From contig VGXG01000010.1 of NCBI GenBank assembly GCA_016873395.1, positions 1 to 61,044 on the forward strand: a DNA stretch of 61,044 bases, in the 5' to 3' direction. The number at the start of each line of letters is the position of its first letter. The first letter of the stretch is position 1. This document shows positions 8,428 to 16,851 of the stretch, in pieces. This DNA is from Nitrospira sp. Its GTDB lineage: Bacteria; Nitrospirota; Nitrospiria; Nitrospirales; Nitrospiraceae. Below the pieces are notes generated by a model that saw only the letters and a program-made list of their open reading frames with translations, was not told where the DNA came from and ran no database searches. The position numbers were made by a program, and so were the translations under genes.

Positions 8428-9735
8428 TTAATTCGGCGACCAGGCGGGAGAGCTGTGATGCGTTCCCCCGGCAGTCAGCCGTTCCAGCTCGGTCCCGTCG
8501 CTGTTGACCATGTAAATGTGGCTCTTCTCTTCGTCGGTCGAGCTGAACACCAGATGGCGCCCGTCCGGAGACCAGGACGGCGAATCATCGACTCCCGTGC
8601 CGGACGTGATCTGGACCCGCTTCTGCCCATCCGGGGTGATCAAACAGAGCTTATATTGTCGGTCCTCGGTCCGGCAGACATACGCGATCCAGTTCCCCTT
8701 GGGCGACCAGGCCGGGGCTGCGTTGTAATCGCCTTCGAAGGTCAGCCGGCGCACGTTTGAGCCATCCGCATTCATCAGATAGACTTGAGGTCCGCCACCC
8801 CGGTCCGAGACAAAGGCCAGCTCCCGACCGGTCGACGACCAGGCAGGAGACAGATCGCCGGCTGAGTGGGTGGTCAGCCGCATCAGCGCTTTGGTGGTCA
8901 GGTCCAGCTTATAAAGCTCCGAGTTCCCGTCCTGGCTGGTGGCGAAGGCCACGGAAGCCCCATCCGGCGAGTAAGCCGGCGTGATGTTCAACCCCGCGAG
9001 CGACACCAGCGTGGCGCGCCTGCCGGTCGCCAACTCGATCGTCTCGATGGACTGCCTGCTGCGGCTCCGATACGTCGTAAACACGAGCGCGCGCCGGTCC
9101 GGAGACCACCGCGGCATCAGGTTGATGAACCCGTCCGCGGTGACCTGGCGCGGGGCGAAGCCGTCATAGTCCATGACGTACAGCTCGCGGCTGCCTCGCT
9201 GTTCCGACACGAACGCAATCTTGGTCCTGGCGATCCCCTGCTCACCGGTGTAGCGGTAGACCAGCTCGTCCGCGAGGCGGTGCGTCATCAGGCGCAACAC
9301 GGACGGAGCGCCCACATACCGCTTGCCGACGATCCCTTCGCTTTTGATGTCGTCGTAGACATAGCCATCTAAGACCAGGTCGGCGTTCCGCTGGGCCACC
9401 TTGCCCCAGACCGCCGCCGTGGTCCCGTTATCGGCTGCCTGGTTGAGGAGCACTTTCCGGGGGTCGTTCAGGTCATCCCGTTTGATCCCCAGCTTTGCGA
9501 CATCATCAGTGACGGCAAAGATCTGGGATCGGCGGAGGTCCTTCTTGAGCACCTCGGCCACGCGCTCGCCCACCCGCTCCGGCATCGTGTCATCCAGGAA
9601 CCACAGGACCGCGATCGGAATCTTCTGAAAATCCGGTCGCGTGGCCTCCAGAAAGACATCGGCCGCGCCGGACTCGATGACACACGCCAGCCCGACGACG
9701 AGCAGCAGACATGTCGGGAGAACCAGCCGCTTCAT
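8428..9735 (-). CDS. tolB: Tol-Pal system beta-propeller protein TolB
   Basis: 435 residues from ATG 9735 with a signal peptide (MKRLVLPTCLLLVVGLACV). The N-terminal alpha/beta domain is followed by a six-bladed propeller with repeated TolB motifs (SPDRRALVFTTYRS, SPDGASVAFATSQDGNSELY, SPKGNWIAYVCRT, SPDGRHLVFSSTD). TolB is the periplasmic element that binds Pal and links the inner-membrane TolQRA motor to the outer membrane. No ribosome binding site is visible: a 188-bp palindromic element begins at the base next to the ATG and separates tolB from the tolA/tonB gene. Confidence 0.95.
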   Translation of the reverse strand: MKRLVLPTCLLLVVGLACVIESGAADVFLEATRPDFQKIPIAVLWFLDDTMPERVGERVAEVLKKDLRRSQIFAVTDDVAKLGIKRDDLNDPRKVLLNQAADNGTTAAVWGKVAQRNADLVLDGYVYDDIKSEGIVGKRYVGAPSVLRLMTHRLADELVYRYTGEQGIARTKIAFVSEQRGSRELYVMDYDGFAPRQVTADGFINLMPRWSPDRRALVFTTYRSRSRQSIETIELATGRRATLVSLAGLNITPAYSPDGASVAFATSQDGNSELYKLDLTTKALMRLTTHSAGDLSPAWSSTGRELAFVSDRGGGPQVYLMNADGSNVRRLTFEGDYNAAPAWSPKGNWIAYVCRTEDRQYKLCLITPDGQKRVQITSGTGVDDSPSWSPDGRHLVFSSTDEEKSHIYMVNSDGTELERLTAGGTHHSSPAWSPN

Positions 9736-9922
9736 AGGAGTCTGTCGGGGAATGCCTTCGTCACGAGGCGAATCGAGGTTGGGCCAGATGCAAGGCCGCA
9801 GGCTCGAAAAAACCGGAGGCGTATTCGCTGGAATACGTTGAGGATTTTTTAGAGCCGAGAACGACGCAGATGGCCTGAGATCGTTCGCCGTAGTAGAATG
9901 GTGATTCCCCGACAGACTCCTA
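9735..9922. mobile_element. MITE-like palindromic element between tolA/tonB and tolB
   Basis: Perfect 19-bp inverted termini: TAGGAGTCTGTCGGGGAAT at 9735-9753 and its reverse complement at 9904-9922. The interior is also self-complementary in blocks (GGCGTATTC / GAATACG, GGCTC / GAGCC, AAAAAACC / GGATTTTTT), so the whole element can fold as one long hairpin. No open frame inside. One end touches the tolB start codon. Confidence 0.8.
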
Positions 9923-9926
9923 GGGT

Positions 9927-10961
9927 TCACCCGGCCTCCTCTCCAACCGTAAAGCTGAAATGCGTGTCCAGGTATGGATCGGTCATCTCCTGCGGAAACG
10001 GGGGCAATCGACCGGCTTTCAGCACGGCCCGCCGGCCCGCATCATCGAAATACTCATTACCCGATTTGGTTTCAATGACCACCTCACTGACGCTGCCGGA
10101 GCGATCCAAACGAAACCGGATGACCACTCGAAGCGCGGTGCCGGGCAGGTCTACTGGCGGCGCGCTCCATTGGCTGCTGATCTTGCTCTGGACCAGAGCC
10201 AAGTATCGGTTCGGAGCAACACCCGGCACCTTGATATCCGTCTCCGGCTTCTGCGCGCTCGTGGTCTTGGCCTGGACCGACGGTTGAGGTTCCGATGGAC
10301 GTCGTGGCACAGGCTTGAGCGACAAGGTTGCATCCGGCACTTTCAAGCTGCTCAACAGATTTTGGATCTCTTTCTGGCTCGGAGGCGGCGCGGTCTTACC
10401 GGGCGCCACCGGCATCGGTTTGATTGCACCCAGCTTCGGAGCCTCCGGCGGCAGCTCGATTCCGCGCAAGGCGTCCTTCAACGGATTCTCCGGCTGGCGC
10501 CCTACCTCGCGCACCTCTTGGGGCGGAGGAAAGGCGGGGACAGGCGCCACCTTGGGGGCGGTTGGCGTGGGCATTCTTGCCGGGGCCTGCTTTGCCTGCC
10601 GGCGGGGAGGAGCCGGTGGCTGGAGTGTCGTCGGCGTGGGAGGAAGCGCAACCGGCTCGACCTCGCGCAAGGCGGAAACAGCCGGTGACGGAGATTCAAG
10701 GACTGGGGCCGCCGGTTCCGCTTCAACCGGACGCGGAGGGGCCGGTGCGGCAACCGGGCTCGTGGAGGGAAGGCTGACCAGCGAGACGTGATAGGTTGCC
10801 AAAGGCCGTTCCACCTGACGAGTGCCGCGCAGGCCGAAGACCAGCGTCAGCACGCAGAGGTGGAAGACCAGCGAGACCAGGAAGGTCCACTTGGCCCGGA
10901 GGCCGGCTGGCTGCTGGGCTCCCGACAGAGCAAGTAAGTTGGAATAGGATTCAACGGTCAT
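9927..10961 (-). CDS. TonB/TolA-family energy transducer
   Basis: 344 residues: cytoplasmic N terminus, one membrane segment (WTFLVSLVFHLCVLTLVFGL), a long Pro/Ala-rich periplasmic linker (about 60-240), and a C-terminal TonB domain (RYLALVQSKISSQWSAPP, then IRFRLDRSGSVSEVVIETKSG, with AVLKAGRLPPFP). Between tolR and tolB it must act as the TolA component that carries proton-motive energy to TolB at the outer membrane; by domain it is TonB-like, as in many non-enteric bacteria. It follows tolR by 28 bp. Confidence 0.85.
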   Translation of the reverse strand: MTVESYSNLLALSGAQQPAGLRAKWTFLVSLVFHLCVLTLVFGLRGTRQVERPLATYHVSLVSLPSTSPVAAPAPPRPVEAEPAAPVLESPSPAVSALREVEPVALPPTPTTLQPPAPPRRQAKQAPARMPTPTAPKVAPVPAFPPPQEVREVGRQPENPLKDALRGIELPPEAPKLGAIKPMPVAPGKTAPPPSQKEIQNLLSSLKVPDATLSLKPVPRRPSEPQPSVQAKTTSAQKPETDIKVPGVAPNRYLALVQSKISSQWSAPPVDLPGTALRVVIRFRLDRSGSVSEVVIETKSGNEYFDDAGRRAVLKAGRLPPFPQEMTDPYLDTHFSFTVGEEAG

Positions 10962-10989
10962 GGCTGGTCACTTGTTGACGTAGGTTGAG

Positions 10990-11445
10990 CTACGGGACGG
11001 CCGGGGTATGACGCTCCATGATGGGAAGATCCGTCACGGGCTCCGGCCCGGCCGGATCGGTCACCATGCCCAGCTTTTCGATCCCGGCCTTCTTGACCCC
11101 ATCCATCACCTGAATGACGGTCCCGTACGGCACATCGCGGTCCGCGCGGAGGAAGACCGACACCTCCGCATTCCGTTGCCTGACGGCTTTTAGCCTGTCC
11201 TCGAGCTGCGCCAACCCGATCGGGTCCTTATCCAGGTACAGCTTCTGATCCCGCTCGATGGTCAACACGATCCGCTCTTCCGGCTTGATGGTGTTGCTCG
11301 TGGAGGTCGGCAGCTTGATGTCCATGCCGCGGTACAGCATCGGTGCCGTCACCATGAAGATGACCAACAGGACGAGCATGACATCCACGAGGGGGATGAC
11401 GTTGATCTCGGCGAGAAACCGGCGATGGCGCGTCTCGAAAATCAC
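10990..11445 (-). CDS. tolR: TolR/ExbD biopolymer transport protein
   Basis: 151 residues. One N-terminal membrane helix with the invariant proton-path Asp in NVIPLVDVMLVLLVIFMVTAP, then a periplasmic domain (LYLDKDPIGLAQLEDRLKAV, VFLRADRDVPYGTVIQVMDGVKKAG) and a short Pro-rich tail. With TolQ it forms the proton-driven motor. Its ATG overlaps the tolQ stop in an ATGA arrangement, so translation is coupled. Confidence 0.93.
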   Translation of the reverse strand: MIFETRHRRFLAEINVIPLVDVMLVLLVIFMVTAPMLYRGMDIKLPTSTSNTIKPEERIVLTIERDQKLYLDKDPIGLAQLEDRLKAVRQRNAEVSVFLRADRDVPYGTVIQVMDGVKKAGIEKLGMVTDPAGPEPVTDLPIMERHTPAVP

Positions 11446-12143
11446 CCGCGCGTCCCCACGTGCTTCGGCTGGGTCCGGAGCCGATTCAGGAACTCGATGC
11501 TGAAGGCTTCGGCCCGAAAGGCCGCTTTGCGGATCCGCGTCAGAAAGTAGTTGTAGGCGATCACCGCGGGAATGGCCGTGAACAGCCCGGCCGCCGTGGC
11601 GACGAGCGCCTCCGCAACGCCGGGGGCCACGGCCGCAATGCTGGCGGTGCCCTGCCTGCCGATCTCTGCGAAGGCGTTGATGATCCCCAATACCGTGCCC
11701 AGCAGCCCGACAAACGGCGTGATGTTCCCCGCGGTCGCCAGAAACGGCAGGTAGATTTCCTGCTTGGAGATTTGGTCCTGCATGATGTGCGCCACGACGC
11801 GATCCAGATATTGGCGGTCCGCTCCGATCGCCTCGTCTGAGGAGTCCAGCGCAACCAGCCCGTTTTGCTCAGGAGGGAAACGATCGGCGATACCGAGAAA
11901 AAGGACCGCAGCCGGACTGGCCGGAAGGCGCCGCGCAGCGCGACGCAACTCCTCTCGGTCCTGCGTCTTGGCGTAGAGGCTCAGGAACCGCTGGTCGTCG
12001 CGGTCGCAGGCGCGGAACGCGCGCCACTTGAACAGGATCACGGCCCAGGAAATGACCGAAAAGAAGAAAAGAATCAGCAGAATGACTTTTGAAACCGCCC
12101 CGAGCGAACCGAGAAGCCCAATGGGACCGGCCTGAAACACCAT
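11442..12143 (-). CDS. tolQ: TolQ/ExbB proton channel protein
   Basis: 233 residues with three membrane helices (near 18-36, 130-155 and 165-190) and the MotA/TolQ/ExbB signature: FLATAGNITPFVGLLGTVLGIINAF, then AAVAPGVAEALVATAAGLFTAIPAVIAYNYF. Forms the inner-membrane channel of the Tol motor used for outer-membrane constriction at division. First gene of the tol run; the two tRNA genes upstream have the same orientation. Confidence 0.95.
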   Translation of the reverse strand: MVFQAGPIGLLGSLGAVSKVILLILFFFSVISWAVILFKWRAFRACDRDDQRFLSLYAKTQDREELRRAARRLPASPAAVLFLGIADRFPPEQNGLVALDSSDEAIGADRQYLDRVVAHIMQDQISKQEIYLPFLATAGNITPFVGLLGTVLGIINAFAEIGRQGTASIAAVAPGVAEALVATAAGLFTAIPAVIAYNYFLTRIRKAAFRAEAFSIEFLNRLRTQPKHVGTRG

Positions 12144-12222
12144 TCTTCTAGCGCATCCCCTCCCTAACCCGTCGTGACGACACAGAGGGTCCCAACAACT
12201 TTTCTCTCACCCGCGAGGAAAG

Positions 12223-12301
12223 TGGCGGGGCCGACGGGATTTGAACCCGCGACCTCCAGATTGACAATCTGGCGTCCTAAACCAGGCTGAACGACGGCCC
12301 C
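12223..12301 (-). tRNA. tRNA-Asp (GTC)
   Basis: The minus strand folds as a complete cloverleaf. The acceptor stem is GGGGCCG / CGGCCCC, the anticodon arm CCAGA-TTGTCAA-TCTGG gives anticodon GTC, the T arm is GCGGG-TTCGAAT-CCCGT, and the 3' CCA is encoded (TGG at 12223-12225 on plus). Confidence 0.95.
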
Positions 12302-12376
12302 CTCTTCACTGTTCGACATTAGCACAACAGAAGGTACGGTAATTGTCAGGCCGGTTCGCCCCGCGATGCAAAACCC

Positions 12377-12452
12377 TGGTAGGCGGAACAGGGATCGAAC
12401 CTGTGACCTCTGCCTTGTAAGGGCAGCGCTCTTCCATCTGAGCTATCCGCCC
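12377..12452 (-). tRNA. tRNA-Val (TAC)
   Basis: Minus-strand cloverleaf. The acceptor is GGGCGGA / TCCGCCT, the anticodon arm CTGCC-CTTACAA-GGCAG gives anticodon TAC (valine), the T arm is ACAGG-TTCGATC-CCTGT, and the encoded CCA corresponds to 12377-12379. Confidence 0.95.
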
Positions 12453-12551
12453 GAAAATTCAAAATTGCCGAATGGTTGCGCGAGTTTTCGGATGCTATCA
12501 AGTCCGCCCTGTCTTGTCAACCACGTCAGGCAACGATGAAGTGCAAATGAT

Positions 12552-12603
12552 GACCGGGAGTTTTTAGTTTTGAGTTTTTAGTCGGGAGCTTTTAGCTCAA
12601 ATT
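12552..12603. repeat. Heptad-type repeat downstream of xerD (word AGTTTTN)
   Basis: Consecutive 7-mers AGTTTTT, AGTTTTG, AGTTTTT, AGTCGGG, AGCTTTT in the gap between xerD and the tRNA genes. Only one arm is visible. The rest of this 315-bp stretch holds the tRNAs and no gene. Confidence 0.7.
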
Positions 12604-12616
12604 TAACACGCACAAC

Positions 12617-13561
12617 TCATTTCGTTATCGTTCCGCGTTCGGCTCGAGCTTTCGTGCGGAGCCGCCGCTTTCTGGGAAACAAGTCCGTATGGAGCCGTTT
12701 CAATCGTTCGCGCTCCACGTGGGTATAGATTTGCGTGGTCGTGATGCGGGCATGGCCCAGCATCGCTTGCACGGACCGCAAGTCTGCTCCATGGTCCAGG
12801 AGATGCGTGGCAAAGGAGTGGCGGAGCATATGCGGGGAGATCGGCTTGACGATGCCGGCCCGCCGCGCCCTGGCGCGCAACACCTTCCAGAACCCCTGCC
12901 TGGTCAGCTTGCCTCCCCGCCTGGTCACGAAGACATGCCGAGAGGGGCGCCCCTTGATCAGGGCCCCGCGCGCCGAATCAAGATAGGCTTCGACTTTCTT
13001 CCGCGCCAGCTCGCCGAGAGGCACGACCCTTTGCTTGGCTCCTTTCCCGAACGCCAAGACATACCCGACGGCCAAGTTCAGGTGCGAGAGCTCGAGGCTG
13101 ACGAGCTCCGAGACCCGCAACCCGGTCGCATAGAGCAACTCCACCATGGCGGCATCGCGCTTGTCTTCCGGTCTGGCCCCTTCCGGGACTTCCAACAGTT
13201 TGGCCACTTCGCCCTGTGTCAGGACTTTGGGCAGCTTCATCCAAGGTCGGGGCGAGCTCAGGCTGAGAAGAGGATTCTCCCGGAGGAGCCGCTCCCGCGA
13301 GAGGAAACGAAAAAACCCGCGGAGCGCCGCCATGCAGCGCGCGGTCGAAGCCGGCGACAGGTTCGAGCGCTTCAAGTGGACAAGGAACTCCGACAGGCTC
13401 TGCCGCGTCACGCCGGCCGGCTTCCGGATGTGCCGGGACGCCCAAAAGTCCTGCAACTTGCGCAGGTCCCGGCGGTAGGAATCCAGGGTGTTGCCGGACA
13501 GCCCGCCCTCAACCCGGAGCTCGGCCAGATACCGGTCGATCAAATCATCCATGTCATCCAT
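12617..13561 (-). CDS. xerD: Tyrosine recombinase XerD
   Basis: 314 residues. N-terminal SAM-like core-binding domain (DDLIDRYLAELRVEGGLSGNTLDSYRRDL) and C-terminal catalytic domain with the full set: Arg in ATGLRVSELVSLELSH, Lys in GKGAKQRVVPLG, HMLRHSFATH, LGHARITTT and the nucleophile Tyr in QIYTHV. XerC/D resolve chromosome dimers at dif; the start (MDDLIDRYL) is closer to XerD than XerC, but the distinction from one gene is not certain. It has its own sigma70-like promoter at 13603-13631. Confidence 0.9.
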   Translation of the reverse strand: MDDMDDLIDRYLAELRVEGGLSGNTLDSYRRDLRKLQDFWASRHIRKPAGVTRQSLSEFLVHLKRSNLSPASTARCMAALRGFFRFLSRERLLRENPLLSLSSPRPWMKLPKVLTQGEVAKLLEVPEGARPEDKRDAAMVELLYATGLRVSELVSLELSHLNLAVGYVLAFGKGAKQRVVPLGELARKKVEAYLDSARGALIKGRPSRHVFVTRRGGKLTRQGFWKVLRARARRAGIVKPISPHMLRHSFATHLLDHGADLRSVQAMLGHARITTTQIYTHVERERLKRLHTDLFPRKRRLRTKARAERGTITK

Positions 13562-13602
13562 GCATGCCGTTCCGCTCGTTTCTCTCCCGCCTTGCGAGGC
13601 TG

Positions 13603-13631
13603 ACTATAGTCGTGGAGCTTCGCAAAAACAA
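13603..13631 (-). promoter_or_regulatory. Predicted sigma70-type promoter of xerD
   Basis: On the minus strand TTGTTT, a 17-nt spacer, then TATAGT, about 42 nt upstream of the xerD ATG. Confidence 0.6.
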
Positions 13632-13653
13632 CAAGATGCGGGCTTCGGCAGCC

Positions 13654-13682
13654 TTGACAGCCCGCGGTCCGGTCCCTATAGT
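13654..13682 (+). promoter_or_regulatory. Predicted strong sigma70-type promoter for the LpoA-like gene
   Basis: TTGACA (13654-13659), 17-nt spacer, TATAGT (13677-13682). It points towards the gene at 13964, but the MITE-like element at 13714-13957 lies between the two, so any transcript carries the element in its leader. Confidence 0.7.
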
Positions 13683-13713
13683 ACCCTTGGTGATAGCTTG
13701 AGAATCCGATATG

Positions 13714-13957
13714 CTAGCCCGCATTATTCATGAACGCTTCTGCTGCAATCGTGGTTCCGCTGCTGGGCACCCGTTGCTCCAAGATTGCAATGGGTCCCGG
13801 CTTGGCCGCGGGTTTCCAGCGGCCAAGCGGGCGGGCTCGCCGCTTGGTCGGTCAACATACTGTTCAAGTATGTCTCCCTCCCTCGCGGCTCCACGCGCCC
13901 GTCTCGTTACGCGGCTCCGCGATTTCACGACGAACCGTCATGAATAATGCGGGCTAG
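13714..13957. mobile_element. MITE-like element with 20-bp perfect inverted termini
   Basis: Termini CTAGCCCGCATTATTCATGA at 13714-13733 and its exact reverse complement at 13938-13957; total 244 bp with no coding capacity. The interior holds several small hairpins (for example CCAGCGGCCAAGCGG / CCGCTTGG). The outermost CTAG is palindromic and could be either part of the terminus or a 4-bp target duplication. It ends six bases before the ATG of the next gene. The ends resemble, from memory, those associated with IS1380-type elements; that link is unverified. Confidence 0.85.
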
Positions 13958-13963
13958 GTAACA

Positions 13964-15952
13964 ATGGACAGGTTTCACTTTTTTGCAAAGCGGACCGCCA
14001 AGTTGACATCCGCCTTCCTGTCGGCCCTGCTCCTCTCGTTGACGATCGCCTCACTCCCCTCACCGACTGACGGGTCTCTTGCACTGGCGGCCGCCCTTTC
14101 GACCGAAGAAGCCACCCAGGAGAACCAGCTTCCTGCGACGGCCGATCAGAAGAACCCGCTCGCCCGCGCCAAGGGTTTGATCGCTTCCCACCAGGAGGAC
14201 GAAGCGATCAGCGTCCTCAAAAGCTTTATCGCCTCTTCCTCGCAGCCCCAGTCCCTGGCCCAGGCCTATCTGCTCATGGCGGAAGCGCTGAACGGCAAAC
14301 ACGAATATCCCGAGGCGATCCATTATCTGGAGCGTCTGCTGAGTGAATTTCCCCAGTCGGATCTCACGCTCGGCGCGCAGCTCCTCTTGGGTCAGGCTTA
14401 CACGAAAGTCGGGGAAGCCAACCAGGCGCTCTCTCTCCTGGCCGAAGTGCGCAACCAAGCTCCCGATCCGGACATGAAGCGGGCGGCGGTGGCGCTGATT
14501 GGAGAGGCCCAGGCCAGCAAGAAGGATTATGTGCGCGCCGTCCAAGCCTGGCTGGAGGAAATGGCGCTCAGCCCCGAGGAGAAACGGGGCGAGGCTCGCG
14601 CGCGCATCCGCGACCTTGTCCAGGACCAGATGGACAAGAAGGTTCTGCTGCACTTGCGCGACGCCTACGCGACCACCTTTCCCGGCGACCTGATCTTGAT
14701 CCGCCTGATCGAGCTGCACACCAATCGCGGGGAAGATCACCTGGCCGAGCGCAACCTGCGTCTCTTTCTGACCCACTTTCCCGACCACGAGTATGCGCCG
14801 ACGGCAGCGGAACAGTTGAAGGGCTTCAAGGCAAAGGTCAAAGGCAGCCAGTACGTCCTCGCCGCGCTGCTGCCGACCTCCGGCCGCCTCAGCCCCTTCG
14901 GCGCCGAAGCCTTGAACGGCATCCGCCTCGCGCTGGACAAGGGAAAAGAAACGTTGGGGCTCGCCTCAGTCGGCCTGGTCGTCAAGGACAGCCAGGCAAT
15001 CGAGAAATCGTCGTTCCGGTCCGAGGTGGCCGACCTCATCGCGGAGTATCACCCGCTGGCCGTCATCGGCCCTCTGCTCTCGCGTGAGCTCCAGCCGGCG
15101 GCGGCGGTCGCCGAGGACGAGAACACGCCCTTCGTGACCCCGGCCGCCACCCTGCCGGACGTACGTCGCCTGGGCGCGTACCTGTTCAGCACGACCCTCA
15201 CCTACCAGCAGCAGGCCACCCGTCTCGCGGACTACGCCGTGACCCGGATGGGCTACCGCCGGTTCTGCATCCTGCACCCGGAAAGCCCCTACGGCCTTGA
15301 ACTGGCCCGCCTCTTCAGCCAGGAAGTCAAGCAGCGGGGCGGCACGATCATCGCGGCGGAGTCCTACAAAGAGTCTGACACGGACTTCAGCGCCCAGATC
15401 AAGCGCCTCAAGGCCGAGGATCTGAAGCACGAGGGAACCGCCGAAACGACCCAGACCAGCAAAGGCGCGACCAGGGTCATCTATCAGCCGGGATTCGACG
15501 CCGTCTTTTTGCCCGGCAGCTATGCGCAGGCGGCGCTCATCGCCCCGCAACTGTTGTTCCACGATGTCAAGGTCCCCTTTCTCGGCAGCAGCGGCTGGAA
15601 CAACCAGGAGCTGCTTAGGCTGGCGGACCGGTCGGTGGAAGGCAGCGTCTTTGTGGACGGGCTTTTTCCGGACAGTCCTGATCCAGCCATGCACGATTTC
15701 GTCGAACGGTATCGGCGGCGCTTCCAAGCAACCCCGAGCCTCTTCGCAGCCCAGGCCTACGACGCGACGAGGTTGGTGCTGGAAGCGATCAAACGAGGGG
15801 CCTCGTCCGGCAAGGGGATCCGCGATGTGTTGCTGAAGCAACAGGACCTTCCAACGCTGGGGGGTCCGACTGCTTTCGGTCCGACCGGTACGTTGGAGCG
15901 GCGGGCTGTCCTGGTCCAGGTCAAACATGGCAAGTTCGTTCAACTCGACTAG
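13964..15952 (+). CDS. LpoA/LppC-like protein: TPR plus periplasmic-binding domain
   Basis: 662 residues. Signal peptide (LTSAFLSALLLSLTIASLPSP), then TPR-like units at about 60-290 (AQAYLLMAEALNGKHEYPEAIHYLERLL), then a type-I periplasmic binding fold from about 300 (LAALLPTSGRLSPFGAEALNGIRLAL, AVIGPLLSRELQPAAAV, TPFVTPAATLPDVR, VPFLGSSGWNNQEL). This order matches E. coli LpoA, the outer-membrane activator of PBP1A, and the wider 'penicillin-binding protein activator' family. No lipobox is obvious, unlike LpoA. There is no good Shine-Dalgarno because the MITE end sits six bases before the ATG. Confidence 0.8.
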   Translation: MDRFHFFAKRTAKLTSAFLSALLLSLTIASLPSPTDGSLALAAALSTEEATQENQLPATADQKNPLARAKGLIASHQEDEAISVLKSFIASSSQPQSLAQAYLLMAEALNGKHEYPEAIHYLERLLSEFPQSDLTLGAQLLLGQAYTKVGEANQALSLLAEVRNQAPDPDMKRAAVALIGEAQASKKDYVRAVQAWLEEMALSPEEKRGEARARIRDLVQDQMDKKVLLHLRDAYATTFPGDLILIRLIELHTNRGEDHLAERNLRLFLTHFPDHEYAPTAAEQLKGFKAKVKGSQYVLAALLPTSGRLSPFGAEALNGIRLALDKGKETLGLASVGLVVKDSQAIEKSSFRSEVADLIAEYHPLAVIGPLLSRELQPAAAVAEDENTPFVTPAATLPDVRRLGAYLFSTTLTYQQQATRLADYAVTRMGYRRFCILHPESPYGLELARLFSQEVKQRGGTIIAAESYKESDTDFSAQIKRLKAEDLKHEGTAETTQTSKGATRVIYQPGFDAVFLPGSYAQAALIAPQLLFHDVKVPFLGSSGWNNQELLRLADRSVEGSVFVDGLFPDSPDPAMHDFVERYRRRFQATPSLFAAQAYDATRLVLEAIKRGASSGKGIRDVLLKQQDLPTLGGPTAFGPTGTLERRAVLVQVKHGKFVQLD

Positions 15953-15957
15953 GAGAA

Positions 15958-16094
15958 GAGCGCTGAATGCAGAACGATGAATGCTGAATTTGAGTCGTCA
16001 GTCATCAGTTGTCAGTTTTCAGTTCCGGACAATCCCGAAACTGATAACTGTAAACTGAGAACTGTTCACTGTTCCGCGTTCATCGTTCATACTT
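15958..16094. repeat. Heptad-type inverted repeat (words GCTGAAT and TCAGTTN)
   Basis: Two nested word families: an outer pair GCTGAAT, GATGAAT / CGTTCAT, CATTCAT and an inner pair AGTCATC, AGTTGTC, AGTTTTC / GATAACT, GTAAACT, GAGAACT. The arms are inverted, so a long stem is possible between the two flanking genes. Confidence 0.85.
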
Positions 16095-16113
16095 GTTGAA
16101 CGGCATCGGACCC

Positions 16114-16836
16114 ATGAACTCATTGCCCCAGATCCTCCATACGATCTCCTACATGGCACTCCCGCTGCTGCTGGCCATGGTGTTCCACGAGTACGCCCAC
16201 GGGTGGGTCGCCCATCGTTACGGCGACGATACGGCGCGCGCGGCCGGACGGTTGACGCTGAACCCCCTGGCTCACATCGATCCTTTCGGCACTGTGATCC
16301 TGCCGCTCATCTGTTTGCTGTTCCCCGGCGGGTTTTTCCTGGGCTGGGCCAAACCGGTCCCCATCGACCCGGCGCGGCTGAAGAATCCGCGTCGAGACAT
16401 GGCGCTGGTCGCCGCCGCCGGACCCGGCATGAACCTGTTGCTGGCCGTCGCAAGCGCCCTGCTGCTCAGCCTGCTGGTGACCGTCGACCCGACACTCCTG
16501 GCCTATTGGCCGCCGCAGCCGGGCATGGAACCCCGCCGTGATCTGCTGGGCATGCTCCTGCTCCCCATCGCCGCCATGGCTCTGTATTCCGTGTTCATCA
16601 ATATTCTGTTGATGATCTTCAACCTGATTCCGATCCCTCCATTAGACGGAGGGCGGGTCCTGACCAGCCTGCTCCCGGCCCGGCCGGCGATCACCCTGAG
16701 CCGGTTGGAGCCTTACGGGATGTTGATTATCGTGGGCTTGATCTTCATGGACCCCCAGATACACGTGATCCAGACCATTACCGGCACGATGGTCAACATT
16801 CTGGCCGGCACGATCCTGTCCACGGTCTTGCACTGA
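16114..16836 (+). CDS. Site-2 protease family (M50) membrane metalloprotease
   Basis: 240 residues from ATG 16114 (an in-frame TTG at 16093 would add seven). Zinc motif HEYAHGW in the first membrane helix, second metal ligand in IPIPPLDGGRVL, and a FGTVILPLICLLF / GWAKPVPIDPARL stretch typical of the short bacterial Rip-like M50B group. Four to five hydrophobic helices, no PDZ domain. Such enzymes cut membrane proteins within the bilayer; the substrate is unknown. It leads directly into trpS (15 bp gap). Confidence 0.9.
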   Translation: MNSLPQILHTISYMALPLLLAMVFHEYAHGWVAHRYGDDTARAAGRLTLNPLAHIDPFGTVILPLICLLFPGGFFLGWAKPVPIDPARLKNPRRDMALVAAAGPGMNLLLAVASALLLSLLVTVDPTLLAYWPPQPGMEPRRDLLGMLLLPIAAMALYSVFINILLMIFNLIPIPPLDGGRVLTSLLPARPAITLSRLEPYGMLIIVGLIFMDPQIHVIQTITGTMVNILAGTILSTVLH

Positions 16837-16851
16837 CACGGGAGCACCAGC

